DNA of 64,000 nucleotides, taken from assembly GCF_027486195.1 (NCBI RefSeq), contig NZ_JAIXPP010000060.1, positions 1 through 64,000 of the forward strand, in the 5' to 3' direction. The notes under the pieces are model-generated. The model did no database searches, was not told where the DNA came from, and saw only the letters and a program-made list of their open reading frames with translations. The translations under genes and the position numbers were made by a program. How positions within the stretch are numbered: position 1 is the stretch's first letter; each line of letters starts with the position of its first letter. Of this stretch, positions 51,243 to 59,999 are shown in pieces. The DNA comes from Novosphingobium sp. GTDB taxonomy: Bacteria; Pseudomonadota; Alphaproteobacteria; Sphingomonadales; Sphingomonadaceae.

Positions 51243-51291
51243 ATTCGTAATGATGGGGTCAGGTGTTCGAATCACCTAAGCGGCACCATTT
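51243..51291 (+). repeat. attR core, 49-bp direct repeat (tRNA-Thr 3' half)
   Basis: An exact copy of 42645-42693. It contains the anticodon loop to CCA of tRNA-Thr without the 5' half, so it is not a working tRNA gene. It marks the right end of the element. Confidence 0.95.
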
Positions 51292-51797
51292 CCACCTCCG
51301 CCAATGTCCGCTTGAGGCTGAAAAAAGCCCCGGAAATCTGCGATAAAGTCGACTGGCTCCGCCAGTAGCTTTCATATGAATCCGTCTGCATCCAGACGCA
51401 TTTGGGGGCCTTTTGCGGGGGCCTATTGAGAAGCCGATTTCAGGAGGCCCCGAACGCCCCTTTCCAAGACTTCGATCCATTCGCTGAAGCCCCGCGATCA
51501 GTCCTGCAGAGTGGCAGATGAGAACGGGCCCTATCTGCTTGTCACCCATTCGCGCGGGCGACTCTGGAAGTTCAAATTTCGCATATCGACGGGCCCGAGA
51601 AGAAACAGTCGCTCGGCAGCGAGCCAGCGCCGTTGGTTTCGCGTGATGACCTTAGCCATGTGAATCGGAAAATGGAGATGTGCATGGCATGCCGCGCTTG
51701 CTCAGCCGATCAGGCCTGCATTGGTTCCGGAATGATTGTGGTGGAACCGCCGGGTGACTTGGCACGTTTGGCCAGAGAACAACACTGGAGCACCCCA
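51292..51797. other. 506-base gap right of the element
   Basis: No gene is supported. ORF 51259-51549 on the minus strand begins without a ribosome site and ends in the attR repeat. The ORF track's plus-strand start at 51633 is an extension of the next gene without a ribosome site. No terminator or strong dyad is seen. Confidence 0.6.
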
Positions 51798-52283
51798 ATG
51801 GCGACACCCGATGACCTCAAAGCCAAATTCTGGAGCGCACTCGCGAGCGATCGCACGATGATGGTCGGACTTGATGGCGCCGAAGGAGGCCATGCTCGCC
51901 CGATGACTGCGCAGTTCGAAGGCGATCGCAGCCCGATATGGTTCTTCGGGGCAAAGGACAGTGATCTGGTGCAGCTTCTCGACAGCAGCCGCAAAGCTGT
52001 GGTCGCAACGTTTACCGCCAAAGGCCACGATCTCTTCGCAGCCGTTCGCGGCACCTTGTTTCTCGACAGCGACCCTGCGGTGATCGACCGGCTGTGGAAT
52101 GCACACGTTGCCGCCTGGTACGAAGGCAAGGACGACCCCAAGCTTGCATTGCTGCGGCTGGATGCTGACGAGGCCGAGATCTGGCTGGACGGGTCGAGCC
52201 TGATCGCGAGCATCAAGGTCTTGCTCGGGCATGATCCGAAGCAGGACTATGCCGACAATGTCGCCACTGTCGCGCTCGATTGA
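51798..52283 (+). CDS. general stress protein, pyridoxamine-phosphate-oxidase-like flavin fold
   Basis: 161 residues from ATG 51798, with GGAG 8 bases upstream; the ORF extension to 51633 has a different character. MATPDDLKAKFWSALASDRTMMVGLDGAEGGHARPMTAQFEGDRSPIWFFGAKDSDLVQLLDSSRKAVVATFTAKGHDLFAAVRGT is the GSP26/YdaG-like split-barrel family that binds FMN. Later DRLWNAHVAAWYEGKDDPKLALLRLDADEAEIW is the family C-terminus. Likely a cytosolic stress protein; substrate unknown. Confidence 0.88.
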   Translation: MATPDDLKAKFWSALASDRTMMVGLDGAEGGHARPMTAQFEGDRSPIWFFGAKDSDLVQLLDSSRKAVVATFTAKGHDLFAAVRGTLFLDSDPAVIDRLWNAHVAAWYEGKDDPKLALLRLDADEAEIWLDGSSLIASIKVLLGHDPKQDYADNVATVALD

Positions 52284-52389
52284 AGTACGGGGGCCAGCAC
52301 GATCGGTACGACTTGCTGGGCACCCCAATTCCGCATCGGCGGCCCGCACAGCGCTGCAATGCCGGCCGCCGATGTAAGCACGAAAGCTG

Positions 52390-52932
52390 TCAGTTGATCG
52401 CGCCGCTCATATAACGATCATACTGCTGATGATATTGCTCGCTGATCTTGTCCTGCTCGTCGTCAGGGGCGCTCTGCGCGAGATCGATGAACCACGTGCC
52501 TTCCTCGGAATAGACGTGGTGCGCCACAGCCCCTTCGATGTGCTCGAGCTTGTCCCGGTAGTCCTCGCTCATCGGATCGAGCCGTTGGAGGAGGCCCAAC
52601 TCCATCTTGGCAGCGGATTGTTCCTGATAGGCAAGTTCGGCATGTCCGACTTGCGCATGGGCCGCCATGGCAGGATAAACTGCGGCTTCCTCCGCGATCG
52701 AATGGGCGGTTAGCAGCTCAGCCAGCTTTTCCTGCCCAGCTCGCCGAGCATCGGCTGACGTTGCTGCCTTGAGCGCGGCGAACTGGGCTTCGATCTCGCG
52801 GTGATGATCGAGGATCTGGAAAAGCCAGTCCCCCGGTTCGGCCATGTTTTCGGCTTTGGCGCGGGCGGCGAGCCGATCTTCCTCGCTCTCGGGCGGTGTG
52901 ATCGCTGCTATTGCCTTATCAAGAATAGACAT
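52390..52932 (-). CDS. hemerythrin HHE-domain protein
   Basis: 180 residues from ATG 52932, with AAGGAG 7 bases upstream; ATG 52938 is too close to that site. LFQILDHHREIEAQFAALKAA, LLTAHSIAEEAAVYPAM, and IEGAVAHHVYSEEGTWFIDL supply the His and Glu residues of a di-iron HHE four-helix bundle. Such proteins sense or buffer oxygen, NO or iron. The convergent stress-protein gene suggests a shared stress setting, but no shared promoter exists. Confidence 0.9.
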   Translation of the reverse strand: MSILDKAIAAITPPESEEDRLAARAKAENMAEPGDWLFQILDHHREIEAQFAALKAATSADARRAGQEKLAELLTAHSIAEEAAVYPAMAAHAQVGHAELAYQEQSAAKMELGLLQRLDPMSEDYRDKLEHIEGAVAHHVYSEEGTWFIDLAQSAPDDEQDKISEQYHQQYDRYMSGAIN

Positions 52933-53172
52933 GAACATTCTCCTTGTGCGCGGCGCAAGGGGAAGCGCCACTTCAGCAACGCAGACATGTTGTCGGGGTT
53001 CCCGCCGATTGTGGCGATGCGCGAAAGTCTGACTGTCGGAAGCTTCGCACTGCCCAGTCCGATGGCCTGCTGCTTGCAGATCTGTGCGGTGCCATGTGGA
53101 ATGCGGAGCCGAGAAGAATGCCCGGAATGCCAGAATGCCGGGAGGGTCCGCGTCTCGACATGAAACGGCTGG

Positions 53173-53259
53173 TGGTGGACAGGGCTAGATTCGAACTAGC
53201 GTACGCTTGCGCGGGCAGATTTACAGTCTGCTGCCTTTAACCACTCGGCCACCTGTCCA
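53173..53259 (-). tRNA. tRNA-Tyr (GTA)
   Basis: 87 bases on the minus strand. Acceptor GGACAGG/CCTGTCC with encoded ACCA. D-arm TGGCCGAGTGGTTAAAGGC. Anticodon loop in CAGACTGTAAATCTG (GTA). A long variable arm (CGCGCAAGCG) and a T-arm CTAG-TTCGAAT-CTAG complete it. The long variable arm is normal for bacterial tRNA-Tyr. Confidence 0.96.
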
Positions 53260-53367
53260 CACCAGTGTTGCCGGTCCGGAAGCGAGCTTCCGATTGTGCG
53301 CTGCCCCTTCGTGAAAAAGGGCGGCTCCGGCCGAGTGAGGCGCCCCTTTGGCGAAGCGCCGCGCGCC

Positions 53368-53404
53368 TGTCAATGGCCCAACTGTCAATAGCCTTGCCTG
53401 TCAA
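53368..53404 (-). promoter_or_regulatory. three phased TTGACA boxes upstream of tRNA-Tyr
   Basis: On the minus strand TTGACA occurs at 53404-53399, 53388-53383 and 53373-53368, that is every 15-16 bases, each in the word ATTGACAG. TTGACA is the -35 consensus. No clear -10 box is seen at 17 bases from any copy, so which one is used is open. Confidence 0.4.
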
Positions 53405-53457
53405 TCGGGCGGCTGGCATGGGCCGTGCGATTACTTGCAAGCATGGAAAGCCGAGCA

Positions 53458-54282
53458 ATGGCCAAGCGCGATGAAAACACGAACCGCAGCAAGCCGATGC
53501 GTGGGCGCGCCGGGCGGATGCAGGGTGGGCGCGGCTCCGGCCGGGCCTCGACAGGCGCGGTGCGGTTGTGGGGCCGCCATGCGGTCGAGGCGGCGCTGAC
53601 GAACCCGCTGCGAAGCGCCAAGAAGCTGTGGGGCACGCGTGAGGCGATCCAGTCGCTGCTCGACGACAACGATGCCGAACTACCCCCCTCGCTCCCGGTC
53701 GAATACGCGCAGGCCGCCGATCTTGCCCGCCTTGTCGCGCGCGATGCGCCGCACCAGGGCCTGGTGCTCGATTGCCTCGCGCTCGACGATGTCGCGCTGG
53801 TCGATGTGCTCGACGAGGCGGAGGGCCGCACACTCGTCCTGCTCGATTCGGTCACCGATCCGCACAACGTCGGCGCGATCCTCAGGAGCTGCGCGGCCTT
53901 CGGTGCTGCCGCGCTGATCACGCAGGATCGTCATGCGCCGCCCGAATCCGGCACGATCGCCAAGTCCGCCTCTGGCGCGCTGGAAATCGTGCCTTGGGTG
54001 CGCGTCGTCAATCTCGCCCGCGCGCTCGAGCAGATTGCCGAAGCGGGCTACTGGCGCATCGGGCTTGATGGCGATGGCAGCGCGGTGTTTCCCTCTGCAG
54101 TCCCTGCCGGCCCGGTCGCGCTGGTCCTCGGCGCGGAAGGCGAAGGGCTGCGCCAGAATGTCGCGCAGCATTGCGATGCCATCGCGCGGTTGCCGATTGT
54201 TAGCGCGATAGAAAGCCTGAATGTATCGAATGCGGCAGCGATTGCGCTCTATGCTGTCGCGACTCGGGGCGAGACCGACTGA
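53458..54282 (+). CDS. rlmB: RlmB/TrmH-family 23S rRNA 2'-O-methyltransferase
   Basis: 274 residues from ATG 53458 (MAKRDENTNRSKPMRGRAGR); ORF starts further upstream lack a ribosome site. The basic N-terminus is followed by an RNA-binding substrate domain (LWGRHAVEAALTNPLRSAKKLW) and the SPOUT fold with its three motifs: LLDSVTDPHNVGAILRSCAAFG, ALVLGAEGEGLR, and IESLNVSNAAAIALY. The family methylates a ribose in the 23S rRNA peptidyl-transferase loop (G2251 in E. coli). It is downstream of, and divergent from, tRNA-Tyr. Confidence 0.93.
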   Translation: MAKRDENTNRSKPMRGRAGRMQGGRGSGRASTGAVRLWGRHAVEAALTNPLRSAKKLWGTREAIQSLLDDNDAELPPSLPVEYAQAADLARLVARDAPHQGLVLDCLALDDVALVDVLDEAEGRTLVLLDSVTDPHNVGAILRSCAAFGAAALITQDRHAPPESGTIAKSASGALEIVPWVRVVNLARALEQIAEAGYWRIGLDGDGSAVFPSAVPAGPVALVLGAEGEGLRQNVAQHCDAIARLPIVSAIESLNVSNAAAIALYAVATRGETD

Positions 54283-54322
54283 CCCAGCCGGCCCTCACCC
54301 CTCGGGCAAAGGGGGATGAGCC

Positions 54323-55237
54323 ATGAAATCCAATCGCAGGATCGCCGCTGTGTTCGGCGCCGCCACCGCACTTCTGCTCCTTGCCGGGTGCATGGTCCTG
54401 CCCGGCAAGTTCGCCAGCGATCTTTTGCTGCGCCGCGACGGGACCTTCACGTTCCACTACAAGGGCGAGATCATTCTGGCGGCGCTGGCGCAGGGCAGCA
54501 AAAGTGCCAGAGCGGAAGCAATTCCAGCCGAACCCTTCGAGCAGCAGCCCTGCACCGATCCGAGAACCGACGAGACGCATGACTGCACTGCGGCCGAGAT
54601 CGAGCAGCAACGCGCGAAGTGGAACGACGAGCAAAAGGAACGCAAGGCGGCCAAGGCGAATGAGGACGCGCAGAACCGCAAGATGATGCAGGCGTTCATG
54701 GGCGGCATCGATCCTGATGACCCCAAGGCCGCCGCAGCCTTTGCACAGCGCCTCGCGCGGCAGGAGGGCTATGCTTCGGTGGTCAGCAAGGGCGGCGGCA
54801 AGTTCGAGGTAGACTATACCGCGAGCGGGCGGCTCGACCACGATTTCACCTTCCCCACGATCGAGCGTCTGCCGATGGTTATGCCATTCGTCTCGCTCAT
54901 CCGCCGCGCCGATGGCAGCGTGCGGGTCGATGCGCCGGCCTTCAGCACTGCGGCGGCCAATCCGGTAATGCCGGGGCTTGGCGCAATGGCAGGGGCAATG
55001 GGGGCCGGGGAAACGGGCGAAATGAAGGTGGGCGCAAAGCCCGGAGCGAAGGCGGGTGCCGCAGGCCCTCCGATCGCCGATGGCACGTTCACCGTGCGCA
55101 CCGATGGCCAGATTCTCGCCAACAACACCGATGAGGGGCCGCAGGCCGAAAGCGCGGGCGGCCTCTCGCGGCTCGACTGGAAGGTCGATGCGCGCACCGC
55201 AACCGCGCCCACCGCGCTGATCAAGCTCGCGAAGTAG
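54323..55237 (+). CDS. lipoprotein of unknown function
   Basis: 304 residues. MKSNRRIAAVFGAATALLLLAGCMVLPGKF has a lipobox (LLAGC, Cys at ~23). The mature part starts GKFASDLLLRRDGTFTFHYKGEI, followed by a charged helical stretch (EIEQQRAKWNDEQKERKAAKANEDAQNRK) and a beta-rich C-terminal half with a Gly/Ala/Met linker. It is probably anchored in the outer or inner membrane, facing the periplasm. Family not recognised. It ends at a strong bidirectional terminator. Confidence 0.85.
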   Translation: MKSNRRIAAVFGAATALLLLAGCMVLPGKFASDLLLRRDGTFTFHYKGEIILAALAQGSKSARAEAIPAEPFEQQPCTDPRTDETHDCTAAEIEQQRAKWNDEQKERKAAKANEDAQNRKMMQAFMGGIDPDDPKAAAAFAQRLARQEGYASVVSKGGGKFEVDYTASGRLDHDFTFPTIERLPMVMPFVSLIRRADGSVRVDAPAFSTAAANPVMPGLGAMAGAMGAGETGEMKVGAKPGAKAGAAGPPIADGTFTVRTDGQILANNTDEGPQAESAGGLSRLDWKVDARTATAPTALIKLAK

Positions 55238-55245
55238 ACGCAAAA

Positions 55246-55285
55246 CCAAAAACGCCGCTCCGGCATCCCGGCGCGGCGTTTTTGG
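55246..55285. terminator. bidirectional terminator between the lipoprotein gene and hup
   Basis: CCAAAAACGCCGC (55246-55258) pairs with GCGGCGTTTTTGG (55273-55285), 13 bp. The A/T tracts on both sides give a T-run in each direction, so it can end the lipoprotein transcript (+) and the hup transcript (-). Confidence 0.9.
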
Positions 55286-55335
55286 TGGGTTGTGCGCGCG
55301 GCCTGCGGGGCCCTGCGCAAATGCCGATGTCTGGC

Positions 55336-55608
55336 TTAGTTGACGGCGTCCTTCAGGCCCTTGCCGGCCTTGAACTTCGGCTGGGCCGAAGCCTTGATCG
55401 ACATTGGTTCGCCCGTGCGCGGATTGCGGCCCGTGGAGGCCTTGCGCTTGGCGACCGAGAACGTGCCGAAACCGACGAGACGTACTTCATCACCCTTGGC
55501 CAGCGCAGAGGTCACGCTGTCGAAAACGGCTTCAACCGCCTTCGTTGCGTCACCCTTCGAAAGACCGCTCGCATCGGCCACAGCGCTGATCAGATCGTTC
55601 TTGTTCAT
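55336..55608 (-). CDS. hup: HU-type DNA-binding protein
   Basis: 90 residues, the usual HU length, from ATG 55608 (ORF extension to 55833 rejected). MNKNDLISAVADASGLSKGDATKAVEAVFDSVTSALAKGDEVRLVGFGTFSVAKRKASTGRNPRTGEPMSIKASAQPKFKAGKGLKDAVN holds the conserved GFGTF and the beta-arm GRNPRTG, with the Pro that intercalates DNA. It packs DNA in the nucleoid. It follows lon on the same strand, as in many proteobacteria. Confidence 0.97.
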   Translation of the reverse strand: MNKNDLISAVADASGLSKGDATKAVEAVFDSVTSALAKGDEVRLVGFGTFSVAKRKASTGRNPRTGEPMSIKASAQPKFKAGKGLKDAVN

Positions 55609-55762
55609 TGCGAAACCCCCATTGGTTTTTATGCAAACACCGAATGCCTGAATCGAAATTCTGGTTGCGAGAAGAGAGCCGAGAAAGAATCGGCTGTCAA
55701 AGCCAAAAGCGCCCGGAATCGCCGAAAAAGCGCCGGAATCTGGCCCATTCAGGATGAGTGAG

Positions 55763-55794
55763 GCCGCCCCCTCTGATTGGAAGATAGGGGCGGC
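55763..55794. terminator. stem-loop downstream of lon
   Basis: GCCGCCCC (55763-55770) pairs with GGGGCGGC (55787-55794), about 70 bases past the lon stop. No T-run on the minus strand. It may mark the lon 3' end or the hup leader. Confidence 0.45.
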
Positions 55795-55866
55795 TTCCTC
55801 AAAGGTTAATGCTGCAACGCGAGGGTGCAGCATGAAAATTCATGCTGCACCGCAATAATCGCGTGA

Positions 55867-58272
55867 TCAGTGCGCGGTTGGTACCGCCGCCCCACCGGTA
55901 AGGGCAGGTGCCGGCCCCGCCGCCACTTCGTCGGCTTCGGTCCATTCGATCGCCTCGGTCGGCTCCACCAGCGCACGCGCCAGCACCTCGTCGACATGGC
56001 TCACGGGGATGATCTCCAGCCCTTCGCGGATATTGGCCGGGATCTCGACGAGGTCCTTGCGGTTCTCTTCGGGGATCAGCACCGTGGTGATGCCGCCGCG
56101 CATGGCGGCCAGCAGCTTTTCCTTGAGTCCGCCGATTGCCAATACCCGGCCGCGCAGGGTGACCTCGCCGGTCATCGCCACATCGGCGCGGACCGGGATG
56201 CCGGTGAGGGTGGAAACCATCGCCGTCACCATGCCAACGCCCGCACTCGGCCCATCCTTGGGCACCGCGCCCTCGGGCAAGTGGATGTGCAGGTCCTTGC
56301 GATTGAAGATCGAAGGCTTGATCCCATACTGCGGCCCACGCGCCTTGACGAAGCTAAACGCCATCTGGACGCTCTCGCTCATCACTTCGCCGAGCTTGCC
56401 GGTGGTCTTGACCGCACCCTTGCCGGGCACCGTCACGCTTTCGATCGTCAGCAGTTCGCCGCCCACTTCGGTCCAGGCCAGACCCGTCACCGCGCCGACC
56501 TGGTTCTCATCGTCCGACATGCCGTGGCGGAACTTGCGCACCCCGGCGAAGTCGGCAAGGTTTTCAGGCGTGACGGTGACCGCCGTGTCCTTCTTCTCAA
56601 GGATCCGCCGCAGCGCCTTCCGCGCCAGCCGCGCGATCTCACGCTCCAGCGTGCGCACGCCCGCCTCGCGGGTGTAGTAGCGGATAAGGTCGCGCAGCGC
56701 TGCCGGCTCCAACGTGAACTCGCCCTTCTTGAGCCCATGCGCCTCGATCTGCTTGGCGATCAGGTGCCGCTCCGCGATCTCGACCTTCTCGTCCTCGGTA
56801 TAGCCCTCAAGCCGGATGATCTCCATCCGGTCGAGCAGCGCCTGCGGCAGGTTGAGGCTGTTTGCAGTGCACACAAACATCACGTCCGAGAGGTCGATAT
56901 CGAGCTCAAGGTAATGATCCTGGAACTTTGCGTTCTGCTCCGGGTCGAGCACCTCGAGCAGCGCCGAGGCGGGATCGCCGCGGAAATCCTGGCCCAGCTT
57001 GTCGATTTCGTCGAGCAGGAACAGTGGGTTCGACGTGCCGGTCTTCTTGAGATTGGTCACGATCTTGCCCGGCAGCGAGCCGATGTAGGTGCGCCGGTGG
57101 CCGCGAATCTCCGCCTCGTCGCGCACGCCGCCCAGCGACTGGCGCACGAACTGGCGCCCGGTCGCCTTGGCGATGGACTTGCCCAGCGAGGTCTTGCCCA
57201 CGCCCGGCGGGCCGACGAGGCACAGGATCGGCCCCTTCAGCTTGTTGGTGCGCGCCTGCACCGCAAGATACTCGATGATGCGGTCCTTGACCTTGTCGAG
57301 CGCATAGTGATCGGCGTCGAGCACCGCCTGCGCAGCCGCGATGTCCTTCTTGAGCTTCGACTTCTTGCCCCAGGGCAGGCCCAGCAGCACGTCAAGATAG
57401 TTGCGGATGACGGTCGCCTCGGCGCTCATCGGCTGCATGGTCTTGAGCTTCTTGAGCTCCGCCGTGGCCTTGGCCCGCGCTTCCTTCGCGAGCTTCATCG
57501 TCTCGATCTTCTCGGCCAGCTCGGCAATCTCGTTGCCTTCGCCGTCATCGCCGCCGCCCAGCTCCGACTGGATCGCCTTGAGCTGTTCGTTGAGGTAATA
57601 CTCGCGCTGCGTCTTTTCCATCTGGCGCTTCACGCGGCCACGGATCTTGCGCTCCACCTGCAGCACGCCCAGTTCGCCCTCCATGAAGGAGAGCACCATC
57701 TCGAGCCGCTTCAAGGGATCGCCCTCGGCCAGCACGGCCTGCTTTTCCGCCACGCGCGCGGCAAGGTTCGCCGCGACCGCATCGGCCAGCTTCCCGGCGT
57801 CCTCGATATCGCCGAGCTGCGAACCGGCATCCTGCGGCAGCTTCTTGGAAAGCTTGGCATATTCGCCAAACTGCTCAACCACCGAGCGCATCGTGCCGGC
57901 AATTTCGGGGCCGGAGACTTCGGCAGGCTCAACCAGTTCGACTTCGGCCAGTACCAGTTCGCCTTCGTTGGCGGTCTGGACGGTCAGCGCTTTCAGTTCG
58001 GCGCGCTGCTGCCCTTCGACGAGCACGCGCACCGTGCCATCGGGCAGCTTAAGCAGCTGGAGCACCGTGGCGATCACGCCGGTGTCATACAAGTCATCGC
58101 GGTCCGGATCGTCGCAGCCCGGATCGAGCTGGGCGAGCAGGAAGATTTCCTTCGAGCCCGCCATGGCCACCTCGAGCGCGGAGACCGACTTCTCGCGGCC
58201 GACGAACAGCGGCACGACCATGCCGGGAAACACGACAATGTCGCGCAGGGGAAGCAAGGGATACTGTGTCAT
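55867..58272 (-). CDS. lon: Lon ATP-dependent protease
   Basis: 801 residues. N-terminal substrate domain ([26 protein letters not shown]), AAA+ domain with Walker [10 protein letters not shown] near 353 and [10 protein letters not shown], and a C-terminal Ser-Lys protease domain with [11 protein letters not shown] (Ser676) and the later conserved Lys in [14 protein letters not shown]. It degrades damaged and regulatory proteins in the cytosol. It is followed by hup, the common proteobacterial order. The large antisense ORF is a shadow. Confidence 0.98.
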   Translation of the reverse strand: MTQYPLLPLRDIVVFPGMVVPLFVGREKSVSALEVAMAGSKEIFLLAQLDPGCDDPDRDDLYDTGVIATVLQLLKLPDGTVRVLVEGQQRAELKALTVQTANEGELVLAEVELVEPAEVSGPEIAGTMRSVVEQFGEYAKLSKKLPQDAGSQLGDIEDAGKLADAVAANLAARVAEKQAVLAEGDPLKRLEMVLSFMEGELGVLQVERKIRGRVKRQMEKTQREYYLNEQLKAIQSELGGGDDGEGNEIAELAEKIETMKLAKEARAKATAELKKLKTMQPMSAEATVIRNYLDVLLGLPWGKKSKLKKDIAAAQAVLDADHYALDKVKDRIIEYLAVQARTNKLKGPILCLVGPPGVGKTSLGKSIAKATGRQFVRQSLGGVRDEAEIRGHRRTYIGSLPGKIVTNLKKTGTSNPLFLLDEIDKLGQDFRGDPASALLEVLDPEQNAKFQDHYLELDIDLSDVMFVCTANSLNLPQALLDRMEIIRLEGYTEDEKVEIAERHLIAKQIEAHGLKKGEFTLEPAALRDLIRYYTREAGVRTLEREIARLARKALRRILEKKDTAVTVTPENLADFAGVRKFRHGMSDDENQVGAVTGLAWTEVGGELLTIESVTVPGKGAVKTTGKLGEVMSESVQMAFSFVKARGPQYGIKPSIFNRKDLHIHLPEGAVPKDGPSAGVGMVTAMVSTLTGIPVRADVAMTGEVTLRGRVLAIGGLKEKLLAAMRGGITTVLIPEENRKDLVEIPANIREGLEIIPVSHVDEVLARALVEPTEAIEWTEADEVAAGPAPALTGGAAVPTAH

Positions 58273-58467
58273 AGCTTCAATTCCATTCGCCCTGCCGCTG
58301 GGAGAGAGAACGGCAGGTTCTCTTGAAAGTGAATATGGGAGCCCGCCCCCCTGCCCGCAATGGCCCGTTGTGCCGGGGTTGTGGATGAGGGGGCATGAGG
58401 CCGCCTCGTCTCCATTCCCGAAACGCTGTGATCACGTCCGCACAAAGCAGATGTACCACCGGCTCCC

Positions 58468-59499
58468 TCAGGGAAGTGGCTGCACCACCGGCTGCGAGAT
58501 GAACACGGGCGGCGGAGGCGGCGCCGGCGCGGCGGGCGGCGGAGACGGTGCTGGCTCGGCAGCTGGCGCCGCAGGTTGCGCTTCTGTCACGGCCGCGTCC
58601 GCCGCCGCGTCATCCTGCTCGATCACCCGCTGCTCTGCCGCCGATACCGGGGCAGCCGCCGCGCCCACTGGCCGCGCGAACGGGCCATAGCGGGTCTGGC
58701 CCTTCGCGAGCGGACCGCGCCCGTGCAAGGCTTCGATCTGATCAAAGCGCGATTGCAGGTAGACCCGTCGATAAGTCGAATAGGGATCGGCCGCCTTGCG
58801 CAGCCGCGTGAAATCCGCGTCCGCCTCGTTGCGATAATCGAGCGAGTCCACGATGTTGATCGGGATCGCATACCAGGCCTTGTTGAACGGCGCGCCCACC
58901 GCCAGCGGCAGCGCGAGCCTGTCCACGACAAGGCCGAACAGGTCGCGCACGGTCGTCGGCCCGACCAGCGGGAGGAAGAGATAGGGCCCCGGCCCCACGC
59001 CGTAATAGCCCAGCACATTGGCAAGGCCGTTCTGGCGATAGGGCAGGTTGAACGGCTTGCTGCGCGCCACGTCGATCGTGCCGCCAAGGCCTATCGTCGA
59101 ATTGATGCCGAACCGCCCCACCGTCTCGAACGCCTTGCCGGGTTTGAATTCAAGCAGGTAAGCGACCGCCACGACCGGCTCGCGCAAATTGCGGATGAAA
59201 TTGCGCAGCGCCATGCGCGCCGGGCGCGGCACGGCCTTCTGATAGCCCGACGCAACAGGCCCGACGAACGCATCGTCCACCGATTGCAGCACATCGTAGC
59301 TCTTCTCGTTGACCTTCGCGAGCGGGTCTTCCGATGGCGCCTTGATCGAACCGGACACGACGATCTCGCCCGGCAGCGGGGGAAGCTCGTCCGGCGTGGT
59401 GGTGGCTGGCCTGGTAGCCGGCGGCGCAGCGGGCTGGCTTGGCGCCGCAGCCACAGCAGCAGCGGCCGGTTGGACATCGGCAGGCGGGGCGTTCGCCAT
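58468..59499 (-). CDS. mlaA: MlaA-family outer-membrane lipid-transport protein
   Basis: 343 residues from ATG 59499. The core is clear: VNEKSYDVLQSVDDAFVGPVASGYQKAVPRPARMALRNFIRNLREPVVAVAYLLEFKPGKAFETVGRFGINSTIGLGGTIDVA and GVGPGPYLFLPLVGPTTVRDLFG. MlaA pulls misplaced phospholipids from the outer leaflet. The N- and C-termini are Pro/Ala-rich. Codons just upstream of the start, read in frame, give a signal-peptide core (RFPLSAFVLLAAAV) without a normal start codon; a GTG that would give MFPIKVVFP is one base out of frame at a CCCC run. The true start is thus unclear. Confidence 0.88.
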   Translation of the reverse strand: MANAPPADVQPAAAAVAAAPSQPAAPPATRPATTTPDELPPLPGEIVVSGSIKAPSEDPLAKVNEKSYDVLQSVDDAFVGPVASGYQKAVPRPARMALRNFIRNLREPVVAVAYLLEFKPGKAFETVGRFGINSTIGLGGTIDVARSKPFNLPYRQNGLANVLGYYGVGPGPYLFLPLVGPTTVRDLFGLVVDRLALPLAVGAPFNKAWYAIPINIVDSLDYRNEADADFTRLRKAADPYSTYRRVYLQSRFDQIEALHGRGPLAKGQTRYGPFARPVGAAAAPVSAAEQRVIEQDDAAADAAVTEAQPAAPAAEPAPSPPPAAPAPPPPPVFISQPVVQPLP

Positions 59500-59663
59500 C
59501 ACGGCGGCAGCAAGCAGAACAAATGCGCTCAGGGGAAAACGACCTTTATGGGGAACACCGGCCAGAACCGGCGGCCCGTTCCAATATTATGAACATTCGA
59601 CATAGCGCCTGTGTCCCCCGGGCGCCAGACCACCGCGCGCAGGGCGCGCGGCAGAGCGCCCGC

Positions 59664-59999
59664 TCAGAACGGCAGCTTGAAGCCCGGCGGGATGCCCGCC
59701 GCCATCTGCACCTTCTGCATTTCTTCCGCGGCGGCGGCATCGGCCCGCTGGCGGCAATCATTGAAGGCGGCCGCGATCAGGTCTTCGAGAATGCCTTTCT
59801 CGGCCTTGTCCATCAGGCTGTCGTCGATCGCCACGCCGATCACGCGGCCCTTGGCCGAAGCCTTGATCCTCACGAGCCCGCCGCCGGCCACGCCCTCAAC
59901 CTCGATCTGGTCGAGCTTGCCTTGCGCATCTTCCATCTGCTTCTGGATGGTCTGGGCGGCGGCCTGCGCGGCCTGGATCATCTCTTCCATCGACTTCAT
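59664..59999 (-). CDS. ybaB: YbaB/EbfC nucleoid-associated protein
   Basis: 111 residues from ATG 59999 (ATGA overlap with the dnaX stop). MKSMEEMIQAAQAAAQTIQKQMEDAQGKLDQIEVEGVAGGGLVRIKASAKGRVIGVAIDDSLM is the family pattern, with a helical dimer arm and a small sheet. It binds DNA as a dimer. dnaX-ybaB is one of the most stable bacterial gene pairs. Confidence 0.96.
   Translation of the reverse strand: MKSMEEMIQAAQAAAQTIQKQMEDAQGKLDQIEVEGVAGGGLVRIKASAKGRVIGVAIDDSLMDKAEKGILEDLIAAAFNDCRQRADAAAAEEMQKVQMAAGIPPGFKLPF

Larger units (their letters stand above)
42645..51291. mobile_element. 8.6-kb integrated phage-satellite-like element in tRNA-Thr
   Basis: It is bounded by a 49-bp direct repeat of the tRNA 3' half (42645-42693 and 51243-51291). 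Tandem AGGCATCAC arm repeats lie inside each end. All 11 genes lie on the minus strand: integrase at the attR end, small unknown proteins, an AlpA-like regulator, a replication-type winged-helix protein, an HK97 gp10-like protein and a major capsid protein at the attL end. Portal, terminase, protease and tail genes are missing. This is either a heavily reduced prophage or, given the compact order and intact att sites, a capsid-carrying phage satellite. Confidence 0.85.

Noticed and set aside
51243-51291. Second tRNA-Thr gene
   Set aside because: Only the 3' half is present; it is the attR duplication.
42645-51291. Complete functional prophage
   Set aside because: Terminase, portal, protease, tail and lysis genes are missing, and the size is far below that of a tailed phage.
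51259-51549. 96-residue minus-strand ORF
   Set aside because: Ends in the attR repeat, has no ribosome site and no recognisable protein pattern.
55870-58326. 818-residue plus-strand ORF over lon
   Set aside because: Antisense shadow of a clear, full-length Lon; such shadows are common at this GC content.
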